From a virus: a stretch of DNA of 23,585 bases. Below, piece after piece: positions 7,473-15,952 of this stretch (the first letter of the stretch is position 1; each line of letters starts with the position of its first letter). The position numbers and the translations under genes were made by a program. The DNA lies in IMG/VR virus record IMGVR_UViG_3300030380_004551, positions 1 to 23,585 of that record; one strand, 5' to 3'. Below the pieces are notes generated by a model, which ran no database searches, was not told the origin of the DNA, and saw only the letters and a list, made by a program, of their open reading frames with translations.

Positions 7473-8557
7473 ATGTAGGGAGGGCAATATATAAAATTTT
7501 ATCTGATAACACGGCTGTTGCTGGTCTTGTTGGAACTAGGATTGCTCCGAGTGTTATGGAACAAAGTTCTCAATTTCCTTTTATAATATATGATATTGCA
7601 AATGATTCTCCAGATACTCAAAAAAGCACAACAGCACAACTCAATTCATATACGATTTTAGTATCGGCTTATTGTCAAACCTACACTGAAGCAAGTTTTC
7701 TTGGTAACTACATAAGAACGGCTTTGGATAGACGTTCAGGAAATTTTAATGGAGTGGAAATCCAGTCAATAGATTTTGAAGGCGTTGATGATGTTTTTGA
7801 TGATATGAGCGGCAAAGATGGAATATTTAGAAAGAGTTTAGATTTTAAAGTGAGAGTTACAAATTCAATCAACAATATATATTCGACAAAGTTTGATGGG
7901 GTTGATGAATCAATCACGTTGCCAGTTACTGGAATGGATTCCATTAAAACATCTGGAAGTTATTCTGTTTGGTTCAAAATGGATGCTGTAACAAGTGGAA
8001 GAGAATTTATTATTTACAAAAAAGATGACAATAATCATATTAGAATCTTTTACAATTACAGCGCATCTGAAATTAGAGCTACTTATAAAGCTGGAGGAAC
8101 TGCCAATATTGCGGCAAAAACTTTTATTTCTGGTGATGGTAATTGGCATCATGTGGCTGCAACTTGGAACTCAACTGGAAATATAAAAATTTACTTTGAT
8201 GGAGATTTGGTTCAAACAACTGCAATAAGTGGAACTTTTACAGGAAGTATTGATTCGGCTGCAATAGGAACCAATCTAACTGGAGGCAATTTTTGGAAAG
8301 GTAATATTGATGAAGTTTCAGTTTTCAACGCTGAATTAAGTTCGTCTCAAATTACAAGTTTATACAATGGAGGTTATCCAGATGCTGTTGCTGGAATATC
8401 AAATATAAAAGTTCATTATAAAATGGGAGATGGAGATAATCAAGGAAATCCGATTGCAACAGCTCCAACAATAAACGATGAAATTGGAAACAATAATGCA
8501 ACAATGGTAAATATGGAACAAGCTGATTTTGTTGCAGACGTACCAAAAGGAATTTAG
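7469..8557 (+). CDS. Tail terminator (DUF3168-like) fused to LamG-like lectin domain
   Basis: A 362-residue fusion. Residues 1-132 look like a complete tail terminator/tail-completion protein of the DUF3168 type: MNVGRAIYKILSDNTAVAGLV, then FPFIIYDIANDSPDTQKS, a SFLGNYIRTALDRRSG helix and closing strands KSLDFKVRV. That part has normal stand-alone length. Residues about 136-305 form a jelly-roll of the LamG/concanavalin type: YSTKFDGVDESITLP, SYSVWFKMD, GNWHHVAATWNSTGNIKIYF, FWKGNIDEVSVFNAELSSSQI and SLYNGG. A short tail (306-362) follows. Terminators cap the tail tube at the neck, so the lectin domain would sit on the neck or upper tail and may bind glycans of the host or environment. Both domain calls are good; function of the fusion is inferred. 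Confidence 0.82.
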   Translation: MNVGRAIYKILSDNTAVAGLVGTRIAPSVMEQSSQFPFIIYDIANDSPDTQKSTTAQLNSYTILVSAYCQTYTEASFLGNYIRTALDRRSGNFNGVEIQSIDFEGVDDVFDDMSGKDGIFRKSLDFKVRVTNSINNIYSTKFDGVDESITLPVTGMDSIKTSGSYSVWFKMDAVTSGREFIIYKKDDNNHIRIFYNYSASEIRATYKAGGTANIAAKTFISGDGNWHHVAATWNSTGNIKIYFDGDLVQTTAISGTFTGSIDSAAIGTNLTGGNFWKGNIDEVSVFNAELSSSQITSLYNGGYPDAVAGISNIKVHYKMGDGDNQGNPIATAPTINDEIGNNNATMVNMEQADFVADVPKGI

Positions 8558-8558
8558 A

Positions 8559-8792
8559 ATGGAATTAAAATATGTTATAATAAATAAAGAAGAGTTGGAT
8601 TCAGTAGATTTTAAAATGGTCATTGAGGATTCTATTGATTCATTAAGATATTCTTTGAATGGAGATAAAACAATCTTAAAATTTAGAGGAGAAACTCCAA
8701 AATTTTTTGATCGAAAAATGACATATAATCTAGTAGAAATAACAGAAATTATTGGAAACCCCGATAATGGTTGGATTGATAATGAAAATTAA
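8559..8792 (+). CDS. Small protein in tail module, unknown function (77 aa)
   Basis: Starts at ATG 8559, one base after the upstream stop; an in-frame TTG at 8529 lies inside the previous gene and is less likely. The 77 residues are acidic and beta/alpha mixed, with KYVIINKEELDSVDFKMV and TYNLVEITEIIGNPDNGW. No membrane segment or cysteines. Its place between terminator and tail tube suggests a structural or assembly accessory, but I recognise no family. Confidence 0.65.
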   Translation: MELKYVIINKEELDSVDFKMVIEDSIDSLRYSLNGDKTILKFRGETPKFFDRKMTYNLVEITEIIGNPDNGWIDNEN

Positions 8793-8797
8793 AAAAA

Positions 8798-8959
8798 ATG
8801 GAATTTAAATTAGAAAAAAAATATACCAGAGGCCACAAAACTTTTGAAGTTGGGAGTGTTATTAAAGTTGATTCTGAAATGTATAACTGGCTCAAAGAAA
8901 ATGGTTATGGAGATAAGGAAAAGAAAACAAAAACAAAAAAAGACAATAATAATAATTAA
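8798..8959 (+). CDS. Very small Lys/Asn-tailed protein before tail tube (53 aa)
   Basis: ATG at 8798, six bases after the previous stop, TAA at 8957-8959; 53 residues. The first 40 are structured-looking (YTRGHKTFEVGSVIKVDSE, MYNWLKENGYGDK), the rest is a low-complexity Lys/Thr/Asn tail. Similar tiny proteins with a 'fixed strand then WL' pattern occur beside tail genes, but I cannot name the family. It fills an otherwise unexplained 180-base interval, is in a start/stop arrangement like its neighbours, and is followed 12 bases later by the tail tube gene. Confidence 0.6.
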   Translation: MEFKLEKKYTRGHKTFEVGSVIKVDSEMYNWLKENGYGDKEKKTKTKKDNNNN

Positions 8960-8971
8960 AAATTAAACAAA

Positions 8972-9412
8972 ATGGCAACTTATAATGGTTCTTTAAATGG
9001 AACAAATCTTGGCGTTTACGTTGATGGTGTTTTAATCGGATTTTCAACAAGCGCAACAATTAATATTAATCAATCTCTTCGTTCAACCTCTTCAAAAGCT
9101 AGTGGTGGATGGGAAGAGAACATGGAGGGAATAAGAAACTTTGATGTTTCAACTGATGCATTATATTTATATACAAATGCAGATGGTTCAACTGTTACAG
9201 AAGTTACGGCTGATGAGCTTTATTTGCACTTACATAATAGAACATCTTTCGCTTTGAAATTTGGAGTTGGAACAACACAAACAGGAGATATCAATTATTC
9301 TGGAACTGGTTTTATTACTTCAATAAGTGTTTCTGCACCAATGGAAGATACTGCAACATATTCAGTTTCTTTTCAAGGAAGTGGAGCTTTAACTCAAACA
9401 ATTAGTAGTTAA
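8972..9412 (+). CDS. Major tail tube protein (TP901-1 type)
   Basis: A 146-residue beta-rich protein that stacks as hexameric rings to make the tail tube. The start MATYNGSLNGTNLGVYVDG, the strand ATININQSLRSTSSKASGGWEE, the block TADELYLHLHNRTSF and the closing strands GTGFITSISVSAPMEDTATYSVSFQGSG match the TP901-1 major tail protein family in length and order. The leader is A-rich without a Shine-Dalgarno sequence. A strong terminator immediately follows, as for the capsid gene, which fits high expression of a structural repeat protein. Confidence 0.9.
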   Translation: MATYNGSLNGTNLGVYVDGVLIGFSTSATININQSLRSTSSKASGGWEENMEGIRNFDVSTDALYLYTNADGSTVTEVTADELYLHLHNRTSFALKFGVGTTQTGDINYSGTGFITSISVSAPMEDTATYSVSFQGSGALTQTISS

Positions 9413-9425
9413 TATGTTTTTTAAG

Positions 9426-9471
9426 CGGCGTCATGCGTTTTCTTTTCTGAGTGCATGGCGTCGTTTTTTTT
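9426..9471 (+). terminator. Rho-independent terminator after the tail tube gene
   Basis: Arms 9426-9437 and 9452-9463 pair over 12 positions (three G-U) around a 14-base loop, followed by eight T's (9464-9471). It begins 14 bases past the tail tube stop and precedes the tail chaperone gene. No promoter is visible downstream, so partial read-through is likely. Confidence 0.85.
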
Positions 9472-9499
9472 AATTCAGGAAAGACAAAAAACTTAGAAA

Positions 9500-9856
9500 A
9501 TGACATACGAAATATTAGTAATTGATGGCAAAGATTTTCCAGTTAGATTTGGATTCAATGCGTTAAGAGAATATTCCAGAATAACTGGAGCAACAATGCA
9601 AGATTTAAATAAACTTGCTAATGGTCAAACAACTTTCAATGATGCTTTTGCATTGATTTATTGTGGAATGAAAGATGGAGCCAGAAAAGCAAAAAAAGAA
9701 TTTAAATATTCCATTGCTGATGTTACAGATTTATTTGATGGAAACATGGAAGCAATTGAAGAAGCTTTTGAAATACTTGCAAGAGCAATGGAAGAGTCAA
9801 GTGGAGAAAAAAAGTCCAAAGCCAAGATAACAAAAAAGAAAAGCAAGAAGAGTTAA
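9500..9856 (+). CDS. Tail assembly chaperone (gpG-like, zero-frame product)
   Basis: A 118-residue mostly helical protein that would coat and guide the tape measure during tail assembly. It has the chaperone-like block FGFNALREYSRITGATMQDL, a helix FNDAFALIYCGMKDGARKAKK and IEEAFEILARAMEE, ending in a Lys/Ser-rich tail. Directly downstream, overlapping frames and two slippery heptamers near its end mirror the lambda G/GT arrangement. The tape measure gene follows, as in other long-tailed phages. Position and overlapping frame make the role confident though sequence similarity is low. Confidence 0.83.
   Translation: MTYEILVIDGKDFPVRFGFNALREYSRITGATMQDLNKLANGQTTFNDAFALIYCGMKDGARKAKKEFKYSIADVTDLFDGNMEAIEEAFEILARAMEESSGEKKSKAKITKKKSKKS
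9808..9814 (+). other. Slippery heptamer A-AAA-AAG (site 1) for -1 frameshift
   Basis: A AAA AAG in the zero frame of the tail chaperone (heptamer starts at a third codon position). Six bases further begins a possible stem: 9821-9826 pairs with 9857-9862 (GCCAAG with CTTGGC). The loop segment 9839-9846 can pair with 9878-9885 over eight bases, giving pseudoknot topology. A slip here continues without stops into the downstream frame. Confidence 0.6.
9832..9838 (+). other. Slippery heptamer A-AAA-AAG (site 2) for -1 frameshift
   Basis: A second perfect A AAA AAG in the same register, six codons before the zero-frame stop. Slipping here gives 113 residues of the chaperone followed by EKQEELTWQKLEKIAFG, a join that reads as natural protein. 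The eight-base helix 9839-9846/9878-9885 starts right after it. Which of the two sites is used cannot be told from sequence. Confidence 0.65.
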
Positions 9857-9867
9857 CTTGGCAGAAA

Positions 9868-10188
9868 TTGGAAAAGATTGCTTTTGGAAGAATGAACATG
9901 AGTGTTGAAGAATTTTATGATATGTTGCCAAGACATTTTTTTAATAAAATGGAAGGCTTTTATGAAATGGAAAATCTAAGACAAAGGAATGATTGGGAAC
10001 GAACAAGATGGAGCACGTGCATTCTTTTGAATGTTCATGTTGCAAAAGGTAAAAGATACAAGCCAAAAGATTTAATTGAATTTGAGTGGGATAAAAAAGT
10101 GAATAAAGATTCTAAAACAGATTATGAAATTTTGAAAGCAAAAGCTGAGTATCATAAAAAATTAATAGCACATAAAAACAAAAAATAA
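9868..10188 (+). CDS. Tail assembly chaperone extension (gpT-like, made by -1 frameshift)
   Basis: The frame is open from 9772 to the stop at 10188, lacks a good start (only TTG at 9868) and lies at -1 relative to the chaperone. It is therefore best read as the C-terminal extension of a G-T fusion, about 229 residues if site 2 is used. The sequence WQKLEKIAFGRMNMSVEEFYDMLPRHFF looks like the T-type tail chaperone segment. A Lys-rich end follows. The stop overlaps the tape measure start by one base (TAATG). Separate initiation at TTG is possible but less likely. Confidence 0.8.
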   Translation: MEKIAFGRMNMSVEEFYDMLPRHFFNKMEGFYEMENLRQRNDWERTRWSTCILLNVHVAKGKRYKPKDLIEFEWDKKVNKDSKTDYEILKAKAEYHKKLIAHKNKK

Positions 10189-12674
10189 TGGCGGGAATTT
10201 CGGTTGGTTTTTTAAATTTTAAAGTTGGAGTTAATTCAACTGACTTCACAAAGAAGCTCAACAAGATGCAAAGAAGAGCTGCAAAGTTTGGAAGAGCGAT
10301 GCAGAAAACTGGACAAAGCATGACAATGAGTTTGACTTTGCCATTAGTTGCTTTGGGCGCTGGAGCTACAAAAGTTTTCATGGATTTTGAGCAAGGGATG
10401 TTAAAGGTTAAAGCGGTTTCGGGTGCAACTGATGGACAGATGAAAATGCTTTCTGATACCGCAAAAGAACTTGGTCGAACAACTTCATTTTCTGCCAGTC
10501 AAGTTTCAGAATTACAATTTGAACTTTCAAAATTAGGAATGACGCCTGAACAAATTGACGCCGCTTCTGCTAGTGTTTTAAGGTTAGCTCAAGCAACTGG
10601 AAGTGAATTAGGTTTTGCTGCTGAAACAACAGCTGTTGCGTTGAATGCTTTTGGATTGTCGGCCTCGGAATCTGGTAGGGTTACTGATGTTCTAGCGCTA
10701 GCGACTTCTAATTCCGCAGTTAACTTGGATAAATTGAACGCAATGCTCCCAAATGCTGCTGCAACAGCAAAAGCTTCTGGTCAAAGCTTAGAAGAGTTGA
10801 CATCAAAAGTTATGGCTCTGGCTGATGGAACAGCGATGGAGGGGGGTAAACTCGGAACACATCTTGGAATTATTTTTAGAAGATTAAACACAGCTGGTTT
10901 GACTTATGAAGAGGCGATGCAAAAAATTAATTCATCTACAAATAAGCTTTCAACAGCAACTGAAATTTTTGGAGATAGAGCTGGAAGCTCGGCTCTTGTT
11001 TTAGCAGAGTCAACAGAAAAGGTTGCAACTTATGAACAACAATTGATTAAATCAGAGGGAGCCGCTCAAGGCATGGCTGACACGATGGAATCTGGATTAG
11101 CTGGTTCAATGAGGCGTTTGGCATCTCGAACTGAAACTGCTGGAATTACAATGGGGGCGGTTTTAGCTCCTGCTGTTGATAAAGCCACTGAGCTTGTAGG
11201 AGATTTGATGGATAAGTTTACAGGATTATCTGATACAACAAAAACAATAATTGTTGTTTTTGGAGGCTTTCTTGCAATTTTAGGCCCTTTATTTTTGATA
11301 GTTGGAAAATTAGCTATGGCTTACGTTTCAATAACAAAAGCAGTTATGCTTCTTAGAGCCGCTCAATTGAAATTAAATTTAGCGTTTTTAGCAAATCCAA
11401 TATTTTTAGTTATTACCTTGATTATTGGACTTGTAACAGCTTTTGTTTTGTTATTTAATAATGTTGAACAAGTAAGAGGAGCAATATTTGGTTTGTTTGG
11501 AGCCGCTAAAAAGGTGTTTACTTCACTGCCAGGACTCGTTATGGATACTTTAGGGAGTGTTGGCGACATTTTAATTGGAATCTTTACTCTTGACAAGGAT
11601 AGAATTTTAAAAGGTTTTAGAGATTCTAAAAAGACGTTTTCTGATTTTGGAACTGGTGTTGCAGATGAATTTAGAGCGGGATATCAAAAAGGATTGGAAG
11701 CTGAGCCAATTGATGTAAAGGGACTTTTGGGATTTGATGCTGATGACATAGAAGCCTCGGCCGAAAATGTTGAAGTTGAAACTGATGATGTTGTTGAGCT
11801 AAAAGGGAAAAATGTTGATGTTGATACAAATGGAACAGGAACAACAGACGACCCGACAGGTCCATCGGGCCCCACAAAATCTTCTTTTGAAATCGATATT
11901 GATGCTCTTAAAAGAAATCACAAAGAATCAGTTATTGCATTAAAAGAAAATCTTCTTAATGGACTTTTAACAAAAGAAGAGTTCAATCAAAAAATAAGAG
12001 AAGAGGAGCTTGGACATCTTGAGCAAATGAAGATGGTTAATGAACATTATGGAAAAGATATTCTTGACTTAGAAGAGAAAATTGTTGATTCAAAACAAAA
12101 CATTTTTGACAATACTCCAATTAACGAATTTGAGGGAGCTCTTGGAAGTTTAGGAGATAAGATGGCGGAATTTTTTGGAACTGATGTGAAAACTTTGGAA
12201 GAGGGAATGGCTGGTATAATGCACAGAATTGAAGATGAATTAGCACAAGGGGCTGATAGTTTTGAAGAGTATGCGGAAAATGTAAAGAAAATGATGAAAG
12301 ATATCATTGGAGCTCAAATTGCCGCTGGAGTTTCTGCTGCGGTTAGAACAGCTCTTGAAACTTTGCCCCCATTTCCAGGCTCGGTGTTTTTAATTCCAGC
12401 TCTTGCTGGAGCTGCTGCGGGCTTAGCCAGAACAGCTTTCAACTCTTTGATTCCAGCATTTGCAGAAGGGGGATTAGTTACAGGCCCGACGCTTGGGTTA
12501 ATCGGAGAGGGTATTGGAACTAACGCTTCAAATCCAGAAGTTATTGCACCACTTGACAAATTAAAAGGATTTATGAATGGAGGAAATAAAGTTGTCGTTG
12601 AGGGTGTTATAAAAGGAAATGACATCTTCTTATCAAATAAGAGAACAAAACAAAACAGATTTAGAACAGTATAA
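10188..12674 (+). CDS. Tail tape measure protein (TP901 type)
   Basis: An 828-residue protein that sets tail length and is ejected ahead of the DNA. The N-terminal 300 residues carry the TP901 tape measure domain: MDFEQGMLKVKAVSGAT, ELGRTTSFSASQVSELQFELSK, ATETTAVALNAFGLSA-like repeats, LGTHLGIIFRRL and IFGDRAGSSALVLAES. Two hydrophobic stretches (about 354-380 and 400-428) would cross the membrane during ejection. A helical charged region follows, then a Gly/Ala-rich C-terminus with FAEGGLVTGPTLGLIGEG, a motif common at tape measure ends. At about 0.15 nm per residue the tail would be roughly 120 nm. Confidence 0.93.
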   Translation: MAGISVGFLNFKVGVNSTDFTKKLNKMQRRAAKFGRAMQKTGQSMTMSLTLPLVALGAGATKVFMDFEQGMLKVKAVSGATDGQMKMLSDTAKELGRTTSFSASQVSELQFELSKLGMTPEQIDAASASVLRLAQATGSELGFAAETTAVALNAFGLSASESGRVTDVLALATSNSAVNLDKLNAMLPNAAATAKASGQSLEELTSKVMALADGTAMEGGKLGTHLGIIFRRLNTAGLTYEEAMQKINSSTNKLSTATEIFGDRAGSSALVLAESTEKVATYEQQLIKSEGAAQGMADTMESGLAGSMRRLASRTETAGITMGAVLAPAVDKATELVGDLMDKFTGLSDTTKTIIVVFGGFLAILGPLFLIVGKLAMAYVSITKAVMLLRAAQLKLNLAFLANPIFLVITLIIGLVTAFVLLFNNVEQVRGAIFGLFGAAKKVFTSLPGLVMDTLGSVGDILIGIFTLDKDRILKGFRDSKKTFSDFGTGVADEFRAGYQKGLEAEPIDVKGLLGFDADDIEASAENVEVETDDVVELKGKNVDVDTNGTGTTDDPTGPSGPTKSSFEIDIDALKRNHKESVIALKENLLNGLLTKEEFNQKIREEELGHLEQMKMVNEHYGKDILDLEEKIVDSKQNIFDNTPINEFEGALGSLGDKMAEFFGTDVKTLEEGMAGIMHRIEDELAQGADSFEEYAENVKKMMKDIIGAQIAAGVSAAVRTALETLPPFPGSVFLIPALAGAAAGLARTAFNSLIPAFAEGGLVTGPTLGLIGEGIGTNASNPEVIAPLDKLKGFMNGGNKVVVEGVIKGNDIFLSNKRTKQNRFRTV

Positions 12675-12683
12675 AAAAAAAAT

Positions 12684-15149
12684 ATGGCAGTTCACACGGC
12701 TTATGGTTTACAAAAATACGCAACTTCAGTTGTTAAAAGCATGACTGAGGAAACTTTTACATTAACATTTTGGTGGAGTGGAGGTGGAGGCTCTCAATCT
12801 TGGACTTTAGCGGGAGAGGGTGCTGTTATTGATTATGAAACATCAAGTTCAGATGATAAAAATGCAAGTATAATTTGCTCACAAATGAGCGTTCCTTTAT
12901 TAGTCGAAAACTTAACAGAACAAAATTTTCTTGATGGTTTGAGGTCAAGTTTTCAAGAAAAAGATTTTTGGGTTACTTTAAATGTTGGAACAACTTATGC
13001 GTCTGGTTCTTTGATTTGGGCGGGTTACATGATTTTTGACTTAGAAACAAAAGAAGATATTTCTTTTCCTTACGTTCAAAATTTAACTTTTATTGATGGA
13101 ATTTCAACTTTAAAAGAGATTCCTTTTATAAGAGATACAAATTCGGAAGATGGCTCAGTTCCAACATATCCTTATGTAAGACAAGACACTTTTGATAACG
13201 GTGGATATAGAAGGCCAATTGGAGGAAGTCAAACATGGTTCAAAATGTTGATTGATAGGGTTGGAATGTTACTTGACCAAGATGACACTGGAGGCGATTT
13301 GGAAAATTATACAATTCAAACTTCTTTCAATTGGTGGAATGATGATATGGATGGCTCTCCTTCAGCAACAACCGACCCCTTATTTTTAATGAAGTTTTCA
13401 ATGCGTCCTTTTTACGAAAGAGATGAGAATGGATTTATGAAGGTTCCGACCTGTTATGATGTATTGGAACAAGTTTGCAAAAATTTTAACATGAGATTTA
13501 TTTATTGGAATCATACTTTCCACTTTATTCAAGTAAATCAATATAACACAGATGAATCAGGTGTTGCCCCTTATACAACTCCAATTAATATTCCAACAAG
13601 AGAATATTTTTACACAGGTTCAGCAAGGACTCAAAACAACTTTATTGGAAATACTAATTATTCATTATATAATATGGTCTTTGAAAATGTTACAAATCCA
13701 TCAAAAGGACTTCAAAAGCTTTCTGGTTCAACTTATCAATCACTTGCTGCTATCAAAAAAACAACTGGAACTTATTCTCAAAATGCTGGGATTAATGTTT
13801 TCAGCGGCTATCCTTTATTTGTTACTCATAATACTGGAAGTATAACTCCAACAGCTTGGCCAACAACTGGAAGTTATTCAGAAATAAAACAAACATCAAA
13901 TACAAATGGATTTGAAAATTCAATGGAAATCACAAACGCAAAAGAATTGGATGGATTTGTTTGCAAGATTTATGGAAATTTTGTGAACACAAGTGCTGCT
14001 GATTTGAAAATGGAAATGGCTTGGACTATTCTAGCAAAGCCTTTGGATTCAGCTTGGGGCGATTCTGACAATTTAACAATGTTTAGATTTCAAGGAGCTA
14101 CTTTTGCAGAATTTAGATGGCAATCTATTACTGGCGAATTTCCTTTGCAAAACCCGCAACAATATATGATTGATTGGCTTTGGATTCCAGCTAATACTGG
14201 TCAAAATGGAGTTATTTTAGAAATGTTTAATTCAACAACAACATCAACAACAAACACAACAAACAATCTTATTCCGATTGATAGTTCAATGGATGGGGAT
14301 TGGGAGTTTAAATTCTACACTTTTACTGGATATGATTCAACGCCAGGTGCTGGAGATACTAAGGTTCAAGCAAAAGGCTACAGTTCATTTTCAAATGTTA
14401 AATATTCTCATGGTAGAATTGTTGATATGAACGGCTCAACATCGGGGCTGGTTCTTGGAGATACGCCCCCAAATTATTCTTTTGACTATACTGATGCGGT
14501 TGACAATTCATCCCCTCCAATTTTGATTTCTCAATTTGTTCCAGTTGCTTCAAGTGCTGCTCAATTTGGAACGGCTTCCAATCAAACTGAATTTGAACAA
14601 GCTGGAAACAATACTTTTGTTTATGATATTGGAGAGGTCATTTATGGAGATGGAACTGGAGCAAACACAACTTCAACATTAAAAGTTTTTGATGGAAGCT
14701 CGTTTGTTTTTGTCAATCCAGATGGAAAATGGGCAGAAAATGTTTATACTTGGAATGGAAGTTCTTATGTTTATTCAACTGTCACTTATGACAAAAAAAT
14801 AATTGAACTTTTATCAGAATCAATTTTGTTTAACCAGAGCAAACCAATTTTAACAATTGGAACAACTACTGCTCTTGGAGTTAATGACAAATATTTTTCA
14901 GGCTCAACAAAATTAAAATTTATGAATCCAATTTCAAGATTGCAAGATACTGATAATAAAAAATACATGATGATGAGATGCTCGTACAATATAGCGGGAG
15001 ATGAATGGAGTGGAGATTGGGTTCAAGTTTTTAGGAGTGTTCCAGCTTCTACAACAATTAATTCAAATCAAGGGCCTTCATCTGGTTTTAGTTCAACATT
15101 AACAACAACAACGAGTAATAACACGGGAACAACTGGAAATTCTATATAA
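12684..15149 (+). CDS. Large tail-tip / baseplate hub protein
   Basis: An 821-residue beta-rich protein directly after the tape measure, the usual place of distal tail and hub proteins. The first 150 residues resemble a distal-tail-like domain (FTLTFWWSGGG, SLIWAGYMIFDLETKEDISFP, FIDGISTLKEIPF). The middle has YDVLEQVCKNFNMRFIYWNHTFHFIQ, a pattern seen in tail hubs. The C-terminal half is Thr/Ser/Asn-rich with aromatic-Gly strands (EFKFYTFTGYDSTPG) that look carbohydrate-module-like. The end (NTGTTGNS) is low complexity. It may combine Dit and Tal functions in one chain, as I have seen suggested for Bacteroidetes phages. Position is strong evidence; the exact role is inferred. Confidence 0.65.
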   Translation: MAVHTAYGLQKYATSVVKSMTEETFTLTFWWSGGGGSQSWTLAGEGAVIDYETSSSDDKNASIICSQMSVPLLVENLTEQNFLDGLRSSFQEKDFWVTLNVGTTYASGSLIWAGYMIFDLETKEDISFPYVQNLTFIDGISTLKEIPFIRDTNSEDGSVPTYPYVRQDTFDNGGYRRPIGGSQTWFKMLIDRVGMLLDQDDTGGDLENYTIQTSFNWWNDDMDGSPSATTDPLFLMKFSMRPFYERDENGFMKVPTCYDVLEQVCKNFNMRFIYWNHTFHFIQVNQYNTDESGVAPYTTPINIPTREYFYTGSARTQNNFIGNTNYSLYNMVFENVTNPSKGLQKLSGSTYQSLAAIKKTTGTYSQNAGINVFSGYPLFVTHNTGSITPTAWPTTGSYSEIKQTSNTNGFENSMEITNAKELDGFVCKIYGNFVNTSAADLKMEMAWTILAKPLDSAWGDSDNLTMFRFQGATFAEFRWQSITGEFPLQNPQQYMIDWLWIPANTGQNGVILEMFNSTTTSTTNTTNNLIPIDSSMDGDWEFKFYTFTGYDSTPGAGDTKVQAKGYSSFSNVKYSHGRIVDMNGSTSGLVLGDTPPNYSFDYTDAVDNSSPPILISQFVPVASSAAQFGTASNQTEFEQAGNNTFVYDIGEVIYGDGTGANTTSTLKVFDGSSFVFVNPDGKWAENVYTWNGSSYVYSTVTYDKKIIELLSESILFNQSKPILTIGTTTALGVNDKYFSGSTKLKFMNPISRLQDTDNKKYMMMRCSYNIAGDEWSGDWVQVFRSVPASTTINSNQGPSSGFSSTLTTTTSNNTGTTGNSI

Positions 15150-15150
15150 T

Positions 15151-15951
15151 ATGATAAGTTTTCCAAATACAATACAAATAAATAAAAAAGAATTAAGTAA
15201 TTCTTTAGACATTGCTGAGCTTACAACTATTATAAGCGATTCAAGTGCTATAACATCTTTAGCCGTTACATCAACAAAAGTTGATTTGAAAAATGGAGAT
15301 AGAATCATGATTAATGGTCAATCTTTTCAAATTGCTGCTGACGCTTCGGCGGGTGCTAGAAGTTTGACAATAACATCAATAACGCCATCAATTCCTTTAG
15401 GCATTGGAGATAAAATCTCAATTGACAAAGAAAATCTTTTCGTTCAATATCAAAGAAAAACAGAGGGAAAAATTGCTGGAATGCCAGTTGATTCAAACAA
15501 TCTAGGGCCTATTAATTTCACTTCTAATGTTTACAGTATTACCGCAGTTGACACAACATATATAAAAATACTTCCGAGAGATTTCATGGTCAATGATGAT
15601 GCAACAAGTCCGAACATAACACCAGCAATTTTTAATGATGGAACGAACACTGGAGTTTCGGTTGAAAACACTTCACAAGAACTTATTGCAACAGTCAACA
15701 TTCCAAGTGGAACCACAGCAACTGAAGTTTATATTTATGGAAGTAATGATACCAAATCTGTTGAGGTTTACGAAATGGATTTTAATGCAAATGGAAAAGG
15801 AGAAACAATTGGAAATGGAACTACAAATGGAGAAGCAATTAGCATTGGAGAAATTGCCTCTTCTGCAACAAATTTCTTAATGATAAAAATATTAGTTTCA
15901 TCTACAAATCACAGGATATGGGGTGGAAAAGTAACACTAACACAAAATTAA
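15151..15951 (+). CDS. Probable tail fibre / adhesin protein (266 aa)
   Basis: Begins at ATG 15151, one base after the hub stop. The 266 residues are Ser/Thr/Ile-rich. They show a repeated-strand segment with DLKNGDRIMINGQSFQIA and a GARSLTITSITPSIPLGIGD block, then YQRKTEGKIAGMPVDSN, and a C-terminal half of beta strands (ATEVYIYGSNDTKSVEVYEM, MIKILVSSTNHRIWGGKVTL). No enzyme motif. Position between tail tip and lysis genes, together with beta-rich composition, fits a fibre or adsorption protein. Structural role is likely; receptor binding is inference. Confidence 0.6.
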   Translation: MISFPNTIQINKKELSNSLDIAELTTIISDSSAITSLAVTSTKVDLKNGDRIMINGQSFQIAADASAGARSLTITSITPSIPLGIGDKISIDKENLFVQYQRKTEGKIAGMPVDSNNLGPINFTSNVYSITAVDTTYIKILPRDFMVNDDATSPNITPAIFNDGTNTGVSVENTSQELIATVNIPSGTTATEVYIYGSNDTKSVEVYEMDFNANGKGETIGNGTTNGEAISIGEIASSATNFLMIKILVSSTNHRIWGGKVTLTQN

Positions 15952-15952
15952 A

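Noticed and set aside
9868-10188. T-like chaperone as an independently started gene
   Set aside because: No ATG before the conserved part, -1 register to the upstream frame and two ideal slippery heptamers make frameshift expression the better explanation.
13552-13845. 97-codon + strand frame inside the tail-tip gene
   Set aside because: Low-complexity Leu/Ile/Gln translation in another frame of a clear structural gene, with a TTG/ATG in mid-gene and no coupling.
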